Below are positions 11,323 through 22,309 of a stretch of 64,000 nucleotides of DNA, one piece after another; position 1 is the stretch's first letter, and each line of letters opens with the position of its first letter. Origin of the DNA: Anagrus nilaparvatae (taxonomy: Eukaryota > Arthropoda > Insecta > Hymenoptera > Mymaridae); contig JAKSXM010000014.1 in assembly GCA_022575985.1 (NCBI GenBank), forward strand, positions 20,336,001 through 20,400,000, given 5' to 3'. Position numbers and translations under genes: made by a program. Under the pieces are notes generated by a model, which made no database searches, was not told the origin of the DNA, and worked only from the letters and a program-made list of their open reading frames with translations.

Positions 11323-12687
11323 GCAATTAATTGTTTATTTTTGGATGTGCTAACTAATTGTTACCCATTGATATAGCTCTAGTCCAATGAAATATTTTCC
11401 TATTTTTTGAAGAACCTTAATGCCAATTGATTGGGAGCTTTTATTTTCATATTAAAATTCCCAAAGAAATTCAAATATTGCAACTTTATAAAATTAATCC
11501 ATGAAAAATATTAGCTTATAAAAACACTGTTTCTCTTGAAACCTTCCCAGACCAATTAATTAAATAAATTCAAGGAATTAAAATGTTTTAGATATTTCTG
11601 AAGATTAACCTATTTTGATCAATGTATAAGTATATAAGTACCCAAGATAAATAAAAAAAAACGCTGGCAAAATATTAGCACTGAAAATTGATTTCTCAGA
11701 AAATAGGAAAATATTTTCTTAAAAGGTACTTCAATATTCAAAAAATTGCGTATTACAACCAAATAAAAAAAAGTTATTTCTTTGTATTTTGGTATAGTAA
11801 AAAAATTGTTTAAACAAAAATATTTTCATAATGCGTCACAGAATCATAGATAGTGCTGCTTATAATTATAAACGCACCCATAAAAAGCCTTAGCGTAAGA
11901 ATCAGTTTTTTTGTACCTAGAGTATCTCAAGAAATTATGAAAAATATAGGCTATACATGTTCATGTTTCAACGTATTTTAAATGAGATACTTTATCTCTT
12001 TGCACCGAACTCATTTAAGTAAAATAAATTGTTTAACCAAATATAATTTGGCCTGATTTTTGGACAGATGAAAATACCGGAATTCACTTTTCATTACAGT
12101 GATTGAAAAATTGGTTGTGAAAATGGGTATTTGATTTATTTATTATATAAGAATCGAGAAATTCTTGATTATAAAAGTTGCGATTTGTGAGGCCTAAAGG
12201 AAACCCAAAAAATGAATCGTACTGGAGGTCTTATTTTTATAGTTACTTAAAAACTTTAAATATCAATTTTTTTTATTTAAAATAATTTAATCTATTAAAT
12301 AAATTTATTTTGCAATTATTATTTAAGAACCATTTATATATAGAATATTAATTAGGATTTGATGAAATAATTTTAAGAATTAAGAAATTAAATTTTACTC
12401 TCAATTATGCGATATATATTACATATTTTTTTAATTTAAAGATAAGAAATAAAATAAATTTGTTTAAACAGGTGCAGAATTTAAATTGAATCTATTTATA
12501 TAAATTTATTAAATATTTCAGCATGAAATTATTTAAAAAAAAAAAAAAATTTTATCAATGTATTATTTTAATTTAATTATTAAAACTTGCAAAAAAACAT
12601 TTATATAAATTGAAATAATTATAATAAGAAAATGACAAATTTTAAATATTTAGTAAATTTCCGAACATTTAAATTACTATCCGAAAC
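11323..12687. other. Gene-free AT-rich sequence
   Basis: No gene, RNA or clear repeat structure is recognised. A short segment near 11700-11770 weakly recalls the ~150-bp family but is too decayed to call. Confidence 0.55.
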
Positions 12688-12688
12688 T

Positions 12689-13508
12689 AAAGGGTGTTCC
12701 GGGATAATATAGGCAAGATACTCTAAAGCTAGATTTACAAATAAAGTTGATAGTGGTGCCAGTTTTATCGAAAAATTCGGAACCCCATGGTCCAAATATT
12801 TTTTTTACCTACCCCCCCCCCTTTCGGCCATAAAACATGTTTTATAGGTGTTATAATATTTCATCTATATTTAATTTCTCCGGTGATTTATTAGACTTTT
12901 TTTAATTAACCATGGAATAACAATATTTTTCAAGTTTCTGAGACAATTTCTCATTTAGGAAAGATGCTTGATGATAAGGTAATCTTTCACTAAGATATCT
13001 TATTACAAAACCTGGAGTTGTAAAATTTGATATTAAATCCATATATATAAACATTGAGTATCTCAGATGTAATCACCCAAATGGGCTAAGGATAACCAGA
13101 GTGTACCTTGATTTAACATCAAATAACTCCAAAATTTGCAATAAGATAACCTAGCTAAATATATAATAGCAGAGCCCATGCGATATAGGATGAACTTTTG
13201 AGTAACATAACATAATTGCAAATGAATAGAACTACGGGTTAAAAGCCTTAAAAAATCTTTAAAATATTTTCCCCCTAAAATATAATGTTTGTATAATACT
13301 GCGTTTCACCAAATGGTAAACTATTTAATGGTGATGCGGCTGAGAAATTGATTATAGGTTTTTTGGCTCCAAACGTGGGCAATGGGTCAAAAGAATATTT
13401 GGGCCATGGGGATCCGAATTTTTTGGTCAAGCTGAAACCACTATCAACTTTATTTAAAAATCTAGCTCTTTGGGAATTTCGTGTATCTTATCTCGGCATA
13501 CTCTTTGA
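12689..13508. mobile_element. ~820-bp TIR element with ~100-bp diverged inverted arms
   Basis: The left arm from 12689 (AAAGGGTGTTCCGGGATAA, then ATAAAGTTGATAGTGGT, then CGGAACCCCATGG) is paired by the right arm ending near 13508 (complement reads AAAGAGTATGCCGAGATAA, ATAAAGTTGATAGTGGT, CGGATCCCCATGG). The interior has a 10-C run at 12812-12821 and no transposase. The arms differ at scattered positions, so this is an old non-autonomous DNA element. The target duplication is not clear. A half copy of another repeat (13163-13260) lies inside. Confidence 0.65.
13163..13260 (+). repeat. Partial copy of the TAGCAGAGCC palindromic MITE
   Basis: ATAGCAGAGCCCATGCGAT and GATGAACTTTTGAGTAAC correspond to the left arm of the element at 25200-25583 (TAGCAGAGCCTATACGAT, GGTGAGTTTTTGACTAAC). 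Only one arm is present here, nested in the element at 12689-13508. Confidence 0.6.
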
Positions 13509-13837
13509 CAAAAAAATCTAATTTTTTAATTTGATTTTTTTAAAAAGTAAATTTTTAACACTATTGATATAAAATTTTTAAGGTCAATTATATTTTAATT
13601 AAAAATTGTAATTTTGGTAGTAATTCTTAACTATATGATGAAATTAGTTGAGAAGCCCAAATGTAGTTAGCTCTCCTTGTTAGTAACTTAAAAAAAAATA
13701 TATATTTTTTATAAAATGTTTATTACTAAAAGACCTATGATTCATAATCTCTAAAAAATAATAATTATTAAGTTAAATTTTATAATTTATGAAAATTAAT
13801 GTAGAAATGAAAAGTAATAAAAAATAATATTACATTA

Positions 13838-13868
<31 letters not shown>

Positions 13869-14700
13869 TTAATTTAAAATTCGTATTAAAATAATAATTT
13901 ATTACACATTTTGGGTTTTAACTTGAATAAAGAAAATAATAAAATTTATTTTTATTAACGTGGTAGGAATTTTTTTTTCAAACAACTCTGTCTATTCAGT
14001 TTTAATGTGTGTTTTTTATCTTATCTACCTTTATTTCTTGACTCTTCTGTTATCGTAGAAATATTTTTTTAGGATTGGATGTATAGTATCATACAATATA
14101 AGATCAGACAAGTACTATATACATATTAGCCTAGAAATAAAAAAAACGCTCGAATTTTTTATTACCAGATAATATGAAGACCATTTAACAAAATAAAAAC
14201 ATTTCCAAAATTATAACAAATTTAATCTTTGCTATAAATACTGAGGGTATTAAAAATATATTGTTATTGAACCCAAAATTTGTTTTATAAAAGCTTATAT
14301 TTTATAAAAACTCTATTAAATTAGCAACTGTGGAAAAAAAACGTTTCCAAAAGGCAAAATTTTAGTGCATTTTATCTTTTTTAATGTCTAAAAAAGCATG
14401 TCACATTTTTAAAAATATTGTTATATTTGTTTGTTCTAATGTCACTTATTCAATCAAGTACTAGAAAACCAAGAAATTTTTTTTAATGCCTGACTAAAAT
14501 ATATAAAAAACATAAATGTGTCTGAGATGATTTGTTATCAAAACGTACAAATCACGTGAAAGTTTTATTATTTTCAGATTTAGTTTATAATTGTATGATT
14601 GTGTAAATTTAAGCGGTTGCATAAAAATTTATTACATTTTAAATATATATTAATGTATTTTATGCAGAATATGAGGTTTTTCATGTTAATTTTAGACAAT
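13509..14700. other. Gene-free AT-rich sequence with an AAT microsatellite
   Basis: No gene supported. The only clear feature is an (AAT)n run of about nine units at 13838-13864. Confidence 0.6.
13838..13864. repeat. (AAT)n microsatellite
   Basis: About nine perfect AAT units. Confidence 0.9.
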
Positions 14701-15599
14701 TAAAATTAAAATTGAAGTTTGAAACTGGTCCTGTGCGTAGTAGTTGAAGGTTCTGCTTGGTTCGTTATATTTGTAGTCTGAGTTAAAGTTTCTGGTAGAG
14801 GTTTAGCTTGAGCTATTACTTTGGTTGCCTAAGTAGAATTTGTTGCTTGGCCAGGTTTTTCAAATTATTTTCCAAGTTATGCTGGATTTAGCCGTTTGTC
14901 TGTAGCCCTGGATACTTTTCCTTTCTTGTTGATTTCGAAAACTTTATCAAATATACGAGAAAAAACTTTCGACGGATTTTTTAGGCCTTGATATCTTCAC
15001 AACGAAAAAGTAAATGTGAACCATGGCTTAACATTGTGTTTTCAAGCTGTTGGAACTGGCTTAAGTTCACGTAAATACGCCCTAGAGTATTTTAAAAAGA
15101 GTTGACTGTCCTGATTAAAAACATGAACATGGAAAACTCATCTGAGGTTCTTAGAAAAAAAACGATGAAGATTTTTTTGGGGAAGCATCCAGGTCTAATA
15201 TTAAACAAGTTTTAAGTCCCAGAATTACTGTTAGCAAAGATATTTTGGGCCTAGTTCAAGGCGCATGATTGCAGTTTTGCGTGATCAGCGACGGCATTCA
15301 ACCAATCCATTTAAAGCTAGATGATAGACCAGATACATCTTGCATCATCTATGGAGTTTTTGAGGGTCGTAAACATCCGTTAAATTTCCATAGCCACCCA
15401 GTTGTACACAGCACAACTGGGAGACCCTTCAAAAAGGGGCCTTTTTCGCAGCACAAGGAGAATGCTGTTTACGCATGTCATACAGCGCGTACTATATGGT
15501 TATGTGGGACTCAACCTCAAATTCGAGGTAATACCCATTGAACTCCCCACCCTCCTGTATTTATGATAATATCATAGAAACCGGACCTGGACTCCCTGT
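14701..15599. other. Intermediate-GC segment of unknown origin beside the R1 element
   Basis: The segment is clearly less AT-rich than its left neighbour and merges into the R1-type element. On the plus strand a frame with FGEASRSNIKQVLSPRITV leads, after a TGA near 15266, into a frame open to 15541. On the minus strand a Ser/Asn/Tyr-rich frame with stops covers 14710-14980. Neither matches a family I know. A 9-bp-stem hairpin (CCCAGTTGT ... ACAACTGGG, 15398-15421) is present. It may be the 3' part of the R1 element plus a second decayed repeat. Confidence 0.35.
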
Positions 15600-15662
15600 T
15601 TAGGTATTATTTCGATCTGGAAAAAATGCAGCCTAGGCATTTTTTCGCCATCCCTTGTCAGT

Positions 15663-15703
15663 AAAGGAGGAGAGTTTCCTACGAGAGGAAACTCTCCTCC
15701 TTT
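15663..15703. repeat. Perfect 18-bp hairpin with 5-nt loop at the end of the R1-type ORF
   Basis: AAAGGAGGAGAGTTTCCT at 15663-15680 is followed by the loop ACGAG and then the exact inverse complement at 15686-15703, merging into a T run. The inner arm overlaps the codons for KKKEESFL at the end of the C-terminal region. A perfect 18-bp palindrome in a sequence otherwise full of mutations is unexpected. Confidence 0.85.
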
Positions 15704-15990
15704 TTTTTAACCAGTGTCGCCCGTACGTACTCTGACACACTGGACCAGTTCGCGGTACTGCACAGCATTTCCGGGACGACTCCTTCCGGCCTCCATCCGT
15801 CAAAGAGCGGTCTCCCCTCAGCGAAGTGAGGACACCCAAAAAAGGTGTGCTCAGCGGTATTTGGCTCGCCCGGGAAATGCAAGCATTTGAAAAGCATTTT
15901 GCGGAAATAACCGTGACCAGTTAGAAACTGTGTGAGATAGAAGTCTACCACATCCAGCATTTCAAGTCAATGATGAGGCAGTGCGTCCAA
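15679..15990 (-). pseudogene. R1-type ORF2 C-terminal zinc-finger region (frameshifted)
   Basis: The frame contains VDFYLTQFLTGHGYFRKMLFKC, interrupted here as VDFYLTQFLTGHGYFRK and MLFKC, followed by AEHTFFGCPHF and WSSVSEYVRA. In R1-clade proteins this region has a C-x2-C-x7/8-H-x4-C pattern. Here the Cys pair before the His is damaged, while H-x4-C remains. Just upstream the sequence encodes GRWTHCLI in another frame, matching the usual R-W-T-H-x-L-I motif, so a frameshift lies near 15965. Confidence 0.8.
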
Positions 15991-16003
15991 CGTCCCCTCG
16001 GGT

Positions 16004-16432
16004 CTACTGCCAACATTCCATTGTGCGTGAGCGATCACGAATGAAAGATACGTCGCACGATACTTCTCCCTCACGGTTATAGATCGCCTGCCTTTTTAAG
16101 GCTAGCAGATCGATGGAAATTACCTGAGCGACAACCTGGATCGCCGGCTCTGATACAGTCTTGTACGAGCAAGCGATCCGAAGTGCCCCCTGCCTCTCTA
16201 CTGCCTTTGGTTTCTTGCAGTACTTTTTTATGCGGACATTGTCCGCCCACACTTCTGCACCGTAGAGCAAGATGGGGTTGACTGTTATCATCAAAAGCCT
16301 CCTCTTCCCTGATCTAGGACCGCCGATGTTTGTCATCAGCGTCGAGAGGAACTTTGTCACCCGGCCAGCCTTTTCACAGGCCTGCTGGAATTGTCTATTG
16401 TAGGTCAACTTGTTATCCAAGAAAACCCCCAA
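16004..16432 (-). pseudogene. R1-type ORF2 thumb/post-RT region
   Basis: A continuous frame of about 142 codons contains GVFLDNKLTYNRQFQQACEK (as two motifs, GVFLDNKLTY and NRQFQQACEK), then LLYGAEVWAD and RIACSYKTVSEPAIQV. These are the conserved post-RT blocks of R1/LOA-type elements (Y-L-G-V-x-L-D-x-x-L and L-Y-G-x-x-x-W followed by R-x-x-x-x-Y-R-T-V-S). The methionine at the 5' end is internal. The preceding 16440-16590 stretch is frameshifted or partly deleted. Confidence 0.85.
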
Positions 16433-16594
16433 TTATTTGACCAATTGTTTGGTATGGATCATAAAGGGATTAGCTCCGTCTTCCAAGCTGACTCCGAATA
16501 TGGTATCAACCGAATATGACATCCAGCGATTGGCGCATGGCCTCATCCAGGGCATTCTGCTGGTCTTCTGTCTCTTGAGCTGTTATAGTTAGAG

Positions 16595-17086
16595 CGACAT
16601 CATCCGCGTATCCGATCATGGAGCATTCATCCGAAGCACGATCTTCAGCAACACTTCGTAAAAGGCATTCCACAGATTTAGGCCCAGAACTGAGCCCTGC
16701 GCTATGTCTGCGCTTAATACTTTACCTCTTTCGCCATCGAGCATGTCCCAGCGCAGGTATCGAGCTCGGAGATAATCTCTGAGTATATTTCTCAGATAAT
16801 CCGGAACGCTGAATACCTGCTCGAGGGAGTTCAGCATATCGTCCCACTTAGCTGAGTTAAATGCGTTTTTCACATCCAATGTGACAAGCAGAAGGTCCGG
16901 TTTAATATCAAGCTGCACTCGTCTGGCCCTCATAACCACCTTCACGACCTGCTCAATGGCACCGATCGTGAAACGCTCTTCACGAAAACCGCGTTGGTCG
17001 TCGCTGAGATCGCCCGTTTCCCTAATTGCCCGTCGCAATCTTTCTCTGACCATGCTCTTCATCACTTTGCCAATGGTATTTAACAT
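16595..17086 (-). pseudogene. R1-type reverse transcriptase core
   Basis: From 17086 down: LNTIGKVMKSMV, then LSDDQRGFREERFTIGAI, LLVTLDVKNAFNSAKWDDM, DIAQGSVLGLNLWN and finally GYADDVAL (YADD codons at 16599-16610). These are RT motifs in the right order. The first catalytic Asp (LDVKNAFN) and both Asp of YADD are kept. The usual P-Q-G-S-V-L-G-P block reads AQGSVLGL, so both prolines are lost. The frame shifts close to YADD. The level of motif conservation suggests a less ancient insertion than the AT-rich LINE at 0.4-4.9 kb. Confidence 0.88.
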
Positions 17087-17527
17087 TCACAATGGTCTAT
17101 AAGATGATGGAGGTCCTGGTTCACCCTTTCCCTTGCTTCTGATCCTGGTGCTTTCCCATTTTTCATTGACCTGATTGCCTGAAGCATCTCCGCCTCGCTA
17201 AATAGCGGAACTTGCTCCCTCGGGACATCCAAAGCTGAGTGTTGTTAGTTTAGATAGTCCGCAAAGAGGGCGTCCACTATTCTTTTGGTCGCTGCTTCAT
17301 CCATCGTGTTGTCAGAACCGGACTTATGTTTGCCCATGACAACCTCATATCCCAGGCCCAATGGGTCGTTTTTGATATCATCTCTCAGGGACCGAAGACA
17401 GCGCGCCTTGCTGAGGCGGATGGCTTTCTCCAGACTATGCTTGGCTTCCTTGTACTCTTCAGAGCGAGTAGCCAGCTCTGGGTGGCCATGCGCTCTCTGC
17501 CGTCTTCTGCGTACTCTGTGACAAACC
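17087..17527 (-). pseudogene. R1-type EN-RT linker
   Basis: A frame without a usable ATG runs from about 17527 to a TAA at 17245-17247. It contains EYKEAKHSLEKAI, then RLSKARCLRSL, DDIKNDPLGLGYEVVMGK and ALFADYLN. This is the conserved helical linker of R1-clade ORF2 (Y-x-x-A-K-x-x-L-x-x-A-I-x-x-S-K). After the stop, PLFSEAEMLQAIRSMKNGKAPG resumes as two shorter motifs, EAEMLQAIRSMKN and GKAPG, where APGPDGI is usual. Further breaks occur before the RT core at 17086. Confidence 0.8.
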
Positions 17528-17571
17528 CGCCTAAGCTGCGCAATTTTTTCATTCCACTAGTGCACGCTCCT

Positions 17572-17870
17572 TTACCCCTTCCAGGGCCTTTTGTGCAGCA
17601 TAGAGGCATCGCAAACTCCCCTCAGAAGAGCAGTTATTCTCTTGACAAGAGTCTCTGCCACTCCAAGGGTGGTTGGTCCTTCAGGCCAGGCTGGGTTACA
17701 CGAGGATTCTTCACGAAGATATTCCGCAAATCTGTCCTCGTCCATCTTTGACACATTCCAGCCTTTTGGTCGCTTTTTGTACGGGGGCCGATTAATGGCC
17801 CTATCACGTACTTGGATGGTGATGTAATTATGGTCGCTGCCATTAACTCCGTAAATAACTCTGTACTTTC
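17572..17870 (-). pseudogene. Endonuclease C-terminus fused in frame to the Gag zinc knuckle
   Basis: The sequence YGVNGSDHNYITIQVRD matches the final S-D-H-x-x-I block of APE-type endonucleases, followed by WNVSKMDEDRFAEYL and the region before RT. It is preceded without a stop by FKCLGIGHNQWSC, a CCHC-type knuckle of the Gag protein. The second knuckle, the start of ORF2 and the main part of the endonuclease are therefore missing. The deletion kept the frame open. Confidence 0.78.
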
Positions 17871-18455
17871 GGTCCGTGCTCTTACACGACCACTGGTTGT
17901 GGCCGATACCAAGACACTTGAAGGATCGTTGAACCTCGGCTCTTAGGCGCACTTGCTAGTTAGACCAGACATTATTCAGCCGGCCTTTATTGGTCAATTT
18001 TAGTGCGGTGGCCTCTGGCAGTTATACGACCGCCATATCCGCCTTAGTGGCCTTAGCCTTGAAGATGGAGACTTTTATGTAGCCATCATTCTGCAACTTG
18101 GTTGCCTCCTTGACCACCTGCCTCACTTCGTCGCTGCCAGTAGTATACCGTCAAGGCCTCTGATCTCTACGGTCAAGTGGGAAATCAGTTCCTTGACTGT
18201 ACTTTCTGGGCGTGCGACCGTCTTGAGAGCGTCTAATAGCTTTTGTCGGTCTTTTGACCAACACAGCTCTATTAGAACGCTGCCATCCTAGGTCTCCTGG
18301 ATTCGGTGAACCTCCGAATCCTTTAGTTGGACATCTCTTTTGATCTCCAGCAAGGCTGTCGAATAAGACTTCCCTTCAGGGGGCTTTATTATTAGAGGCT
18401 CCTTACACTTAGGGATCCTTTTGCGCCGGTTCCTGCGCTTCTTGTCATTATCATA
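17871..18455 (-). pseudogene. R1-type ORF1 (Gag) C-terminal half
   Basis: Fragments in several frames give PKCKEPLIIKPPEGKSYSTA, LLEIKRDVQLKD, SVLIELCWSKDRQKLLDAL, LISHLTVEIRGLD and QVRLRAEVQRSFKCLGIGH. This is the usual Gag pattern in this group: a repeated RRM-like fold followed by an R-x-R-L-R-x-E-V-x-R-C-F-x-C knuckle. The first knuckle Cys is Ser here. A TAG lies near 18290 and frameshifts occur at about 18130 and 17960. The 5' part of Gag and the 5' UTR are absent or not recognisable. Confidence 0.7.
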
Positions 18456-20344
18456 AACGTATAGTAACTACAAATACTAAGATTTTAAGAAATACAATTT
18501 AAAACAATTTCATTCATTATTAGGTACATATTTTTAAAAAATGGTTAAATTTTAAGCTCTTAAAAAAATTAGCATTCAATTTTTATTTCATATAAATATT
18601 TCTCAAAGTATCTCATTATAATTTCTAATATTAAATAAATTATTTACATTTTACTTTTTTTTATTTATTTTAATTTTAAAACAAAAAAAAAGGAATGACT
18701 TTTTTAACTTATCAATAGTTCCTTGGGTTTATATTTACCCATCAACGCGCGGTACATTTATTTTTTATTTTTTATGAAATTTAAAAAAAAAAGTTAAAAA
18801 AAAGAAAAAATTCGCATACATATATATTAATATTTATATAGTCTAAATATTGAAATTACAAGGTAGGTACACTATATAGAATAAAAAAATGAATCCGTTT
18901 TTTTATTCTTTGTTCTTTAGCTCGTGTTTTAAAAGTATGTAAATACAAGAAAAAGAAGAAATCTATATAAAACTACACAAAGAGGAAGCGAAGCGGCTAT
19001 CCATTAGCCCCCTCAATTATTCGGAGTGGTATTCCACGGAAGAAAGTATAAAGACGTATCTAACCTTCTACGTATTTTTTAAGTGGCTTCATTTTCTTCG
19101 TAATATCGCAAATTCTTTTTTTTAAATTATGAAAAAAATTAAGATGTTTAAGTTAGTTAAAATATAAAAAAGAATGGACAGGATCGAGTAAACTAAAAAA
19201 AAATTGTCAGAGTTAAAAAAAAATGTAGACGACAAAAAGGCGGAAAGAACGAAGTAAATTATATAAAAGTCGATTGAGAATTCGTTGGTGAATTTTCAGG
19301 TAATTAATGCAAATATGTACTCGCTTTTTTGCTCTTATTCCCTCAAAGCTTTGTACTCTAATATTAAGCCTCTGCTATGAATATAAGCGAATGACAATCA
19401 TGTCCAACCGATGTACTTTTTTATTATTTTTTTTTTTTTTTAGTGTGAATTAAACTTTCATTCTTTTACTTTTTATTTTTATGTCTGCATAGCTTATAAG
19501 ACAATTACCCATTTTGTTTGCATATTTAACATGTGTTAATATAAACATTATTAATCAATTTTCTTAAAAAATAATTTTTTTAAAAATCTCAAATATTTTT
19601 ATTTAATCCTAAATAAATAATATTAATTTTTTAAACAAATCTCATTAAAATTATTATTGCTAAAAAAAAAATTTTTTATCTATAAAAAAAAAGGGAAAAA
19701 AGAAAATTATGTATTTAAAAGATAAAAGTAACTAATTTAAGAATTAGCTCGTTAGTTAAATCACGTTCAGGTCGTTGATTTTAAACGAAAGTTGATACAA
19801 TTAATTAAACGAAATATTTCGTTTTATACATACGTAATTTTGTTAAATAAGAATTATTTTAAGAAAATTATCTTAAACTAAATTTTCTTATTCTTCTTCT
19901 TTAACTTTTTTCATTCGTTTTTTTTATTTATCTTTACTTTTTTCTTTTTTTTAATTTGTAATTTTTTTTTTTATTCAGTGTTATAATTACGAGGACGTTT
20001 TATTCCGGATATCAATTATGTATTAATTAAGTCCCTTTTTTTGTAATTTAAATATAAAACATTGATCAATTACAAATTATTTACGGTAATTAATAAACAC
20101 TAAAAGAAAAGCCTACTAACTAAATTATAATTGTATTTTTTTTTATTTTCATAATTAAATAAGCTTTTTTTGTCAAATAAATCAATGGGTTATTTCTGTA
20201 CATAATAATTAAAAAATTTAATAATTAATTCACTAAATTTTCTTGAACTGACCGTTTGGATAGAACTCAGAATAATGGAGATAATTTTGCCAATGATTTG
20301 TAAATGTTAAAACAGTTAATTGTCTTTCTATTTTATTACACAGC
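18456..20344. other. Gene-free AT-rich sequence
   Basis: Composition changes sharply at about 18455 from the GC-rich element to A/T-homopolymer background. A small GC-richer patch at 18975-19075 (GAAGCGAAGCGGC, TATTCCACGGAAG) has no recognised identity. Confidence 0.6.
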
Positions 20345-20460
20345 TAGAGGTGCATGAGATTTTGAAAGTAACTCGTCTCAAATTTGAAACTATATCGAGA
20401 CGAGAAAAAGTCGATATTCGAAACGAGATGAGATAAAATTAGCATTCTCGTCTTGTCTTG
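20344..20460 (+). repeat. Possible hAT-type terminal sequence with CTCGTCTC/GAGACGAG hairpin
   Basis: CTAGAGGTGCATGAG resembles the start of hAT-family TIRs (pyrimidine-A-G/A-N-G). It is followed by ACTCGTCTC and, about 16 bases later, its complement GAGACGAG, then more CGAGATGAG/CTCGTCTTG motifs. The opposite end and an 8-bp duplication were not found, so this is at best a decayed or half element. Confidence 0.3.
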
Positions 20461-22300
20461 AAAATTAAAAAAAATTATATTCACAATAATTTTTTTAATT
20501 TTTTTTTTAAATACGATTTTACAATATTGACTTATAAGGGAAGTTCAATACATTTTGAACAAAAAATCATAACAAATAGTTATGGATCAGTTTATGTTGA
20601 AGAAACATACCAAGTACCTTCCGTTCATATTAAAGGGTTTTCTGCTCCTAGAAACGCAGACCCATTGTTACAAGATAGGGTTTTTGAAGCTATATTAAAA
20701 ATATTGCTGTAGCATTGTTTCTTAAACTATAAACTTCCATTGGGTGGAAGTGCAAATTTCGCAATTTTCGTGAATAATTCTCTTACCGTTGTACTTAATA
20801 GATAAATGCCCATTTTTAGCTAAAAATGATCAATTTTTAAATTGCTGCCAAAATTTGCAATTTTGCATAAAAATGAATTTTATAATTCTGTATAATTTTG
20901 CATAATTTCTAAGTTTTCATACATTGTTCTCTTCCCTCTTCCGTTATTGGTAAGATGTGAAATGTAACATTGGAGCCCAAATTTAGATTTTTTAAAAAAT
21001 CTTTATTTTTATCACTATCTTTGTGGAACCCTGCTAGAAAGTCTAATTTCTAGACTCAGAAGGCCCATTCAAATAAATTAGGATATGGGGCATGTTTTTT
21101 CAATTACCACAACCTTTTCTGAAACCAGGAGCAAATCTGCTTCCCAAACAACTGACACTCCACTAGTTAGTTCTCTAATTTATAACTCAATTCTTGTAAT
21201 AATAATCAAACAGTTATTTTATTTGTATTCATTTTCGTAAGTGCTTATCAGTAGTGCTAATTATCTCTGATGCTTAATTTTTGTTTTTATTTGCTTTAAT
21301 CATTTTTTGCATATAAAATAAAACCAAAATTGACAAGAATGTACATTTAAGAATGTACAAAACTGTAGGTAATAAGTATTTCAGTATGTAAAATAATAAA
21401 TTTTTCTTTTTAATTAAAAATTTTTATTTTTAAATAATACTTACAATTATAGTATCTTAAGCAATACATAAAATTAAAAGTTTATAAGGTGTATAATTTT
21501 TATATTTTTATTATTTATGTTTATACATTTTTACCCACACATATATCAATATATATACTGCAATGTAATACATAAAATTTTCGATTTTACAACACGTTCC
21601 ACAATTTGTGCCAGATGGTAAGCATTTAACGTAACTATGCCATCAAAACAATAAGTGCCTACTTATAACCATAGTATAATAGATGTTATTAAAGAACGCT
21701 AATTGTTAATAAAGAAAATAATATTATCACAAACCATTTTTACTTTTTTAATTGTCTTTGAAAGAAAAATACAATTAAAGTATTTTAGTTTTTTTGTATT
21801 AAAATCAATGATAAAATAATTATGTTAAATATTTTTTATAAAAATTAATAGAAAGACATTCAAAAGGTTAAATACAAAAATAAAAGTACAATTATAATAC
21901 AAAGTTATTTTTTTAAGTTTTATAGCGAGGCTAAAGAGCGCGTAAAAAAGGTACAATTACACGGCGAATACAAGTTTCGATTTCCCGACAGAGTAATGAA
22001 TTTTTTATGAGTTCTGAAACTATTTTTCAGCCGATAGGACAAAGACTGCTATGTCCAATATGAGAAAATATGTCGTGGGATATAAAATTTATTGAACTTT
22101 TCCATTTATTTTACAACAAATTATTAATTTATTTTAATATGTTTCGAGTTAGCTGTGCCTACTTTAATGGTTTTTTAATATACAGATGTAATCATGATTT
22201 TACAATGTAACGGATACTTAAGTCATTTTAGTTAGAAAAATGATTGAATAAAAGATGTTTAAATTGCAATCATTTAAAAAATTAATTAGAAAGTAATATA
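20461..22300. other. No supported gene; one unrecognised small frame at 20560-20712
   Basis: A plus-strand frame ends at 20712 with VPSVHIKGFSAPRNADPLL, less AT-biased than its surroundings, and could be a fragment of a mobile-element protein. I cannot assign it. The rest is A/T-rich sequence without structure that I can see. Confidence 0.4.
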
Positions 22301-22309
22301 TTTTTTAGG

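Larger units (their letters stand above)
15600..18455 (-). mobile_element. R1-clade non-LTR retrotransposon, GC-rich, multiply broken
   Basis: The minus strand carries, in order, Gag, the last part of an APE endonuclease, the EN-RT linker, RT (DVKNAFN, GYADDVAL), the thumb region and a C-terminal zinc-finger-like region (HGYFRK ... AEHTFFGC). That order and the TGHGYFR motif are characteristic of R1/TRAS/LOA-group LINEs of insects. The composition, about half G+C by eye, contrasts with the AT-rich flanks and the left boundary at about 18455 is abrupt. The element is inactive: several frameshifts, an in-frame loss of most of the endonuclease, and altered RT motif B. It is not in a visible rDNA context, so target-specific R1 itself is unlikely. 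Confidence 0.85.

Noticed and set aside
15269..15541. 90-codon plus-strand frame
   Set aside because: It is antisense to the 3' side of the R1-type element, spans a hairpin and has no recognisable domain; its length is explained by the higher GC content of this patch.
17285..17827. Several overlapping plus-strand frames (up to 141 codons)
   Set aside because: They are antisense shadows of the R1-type EN-RT linker, whose minus-strand motifs are clear.
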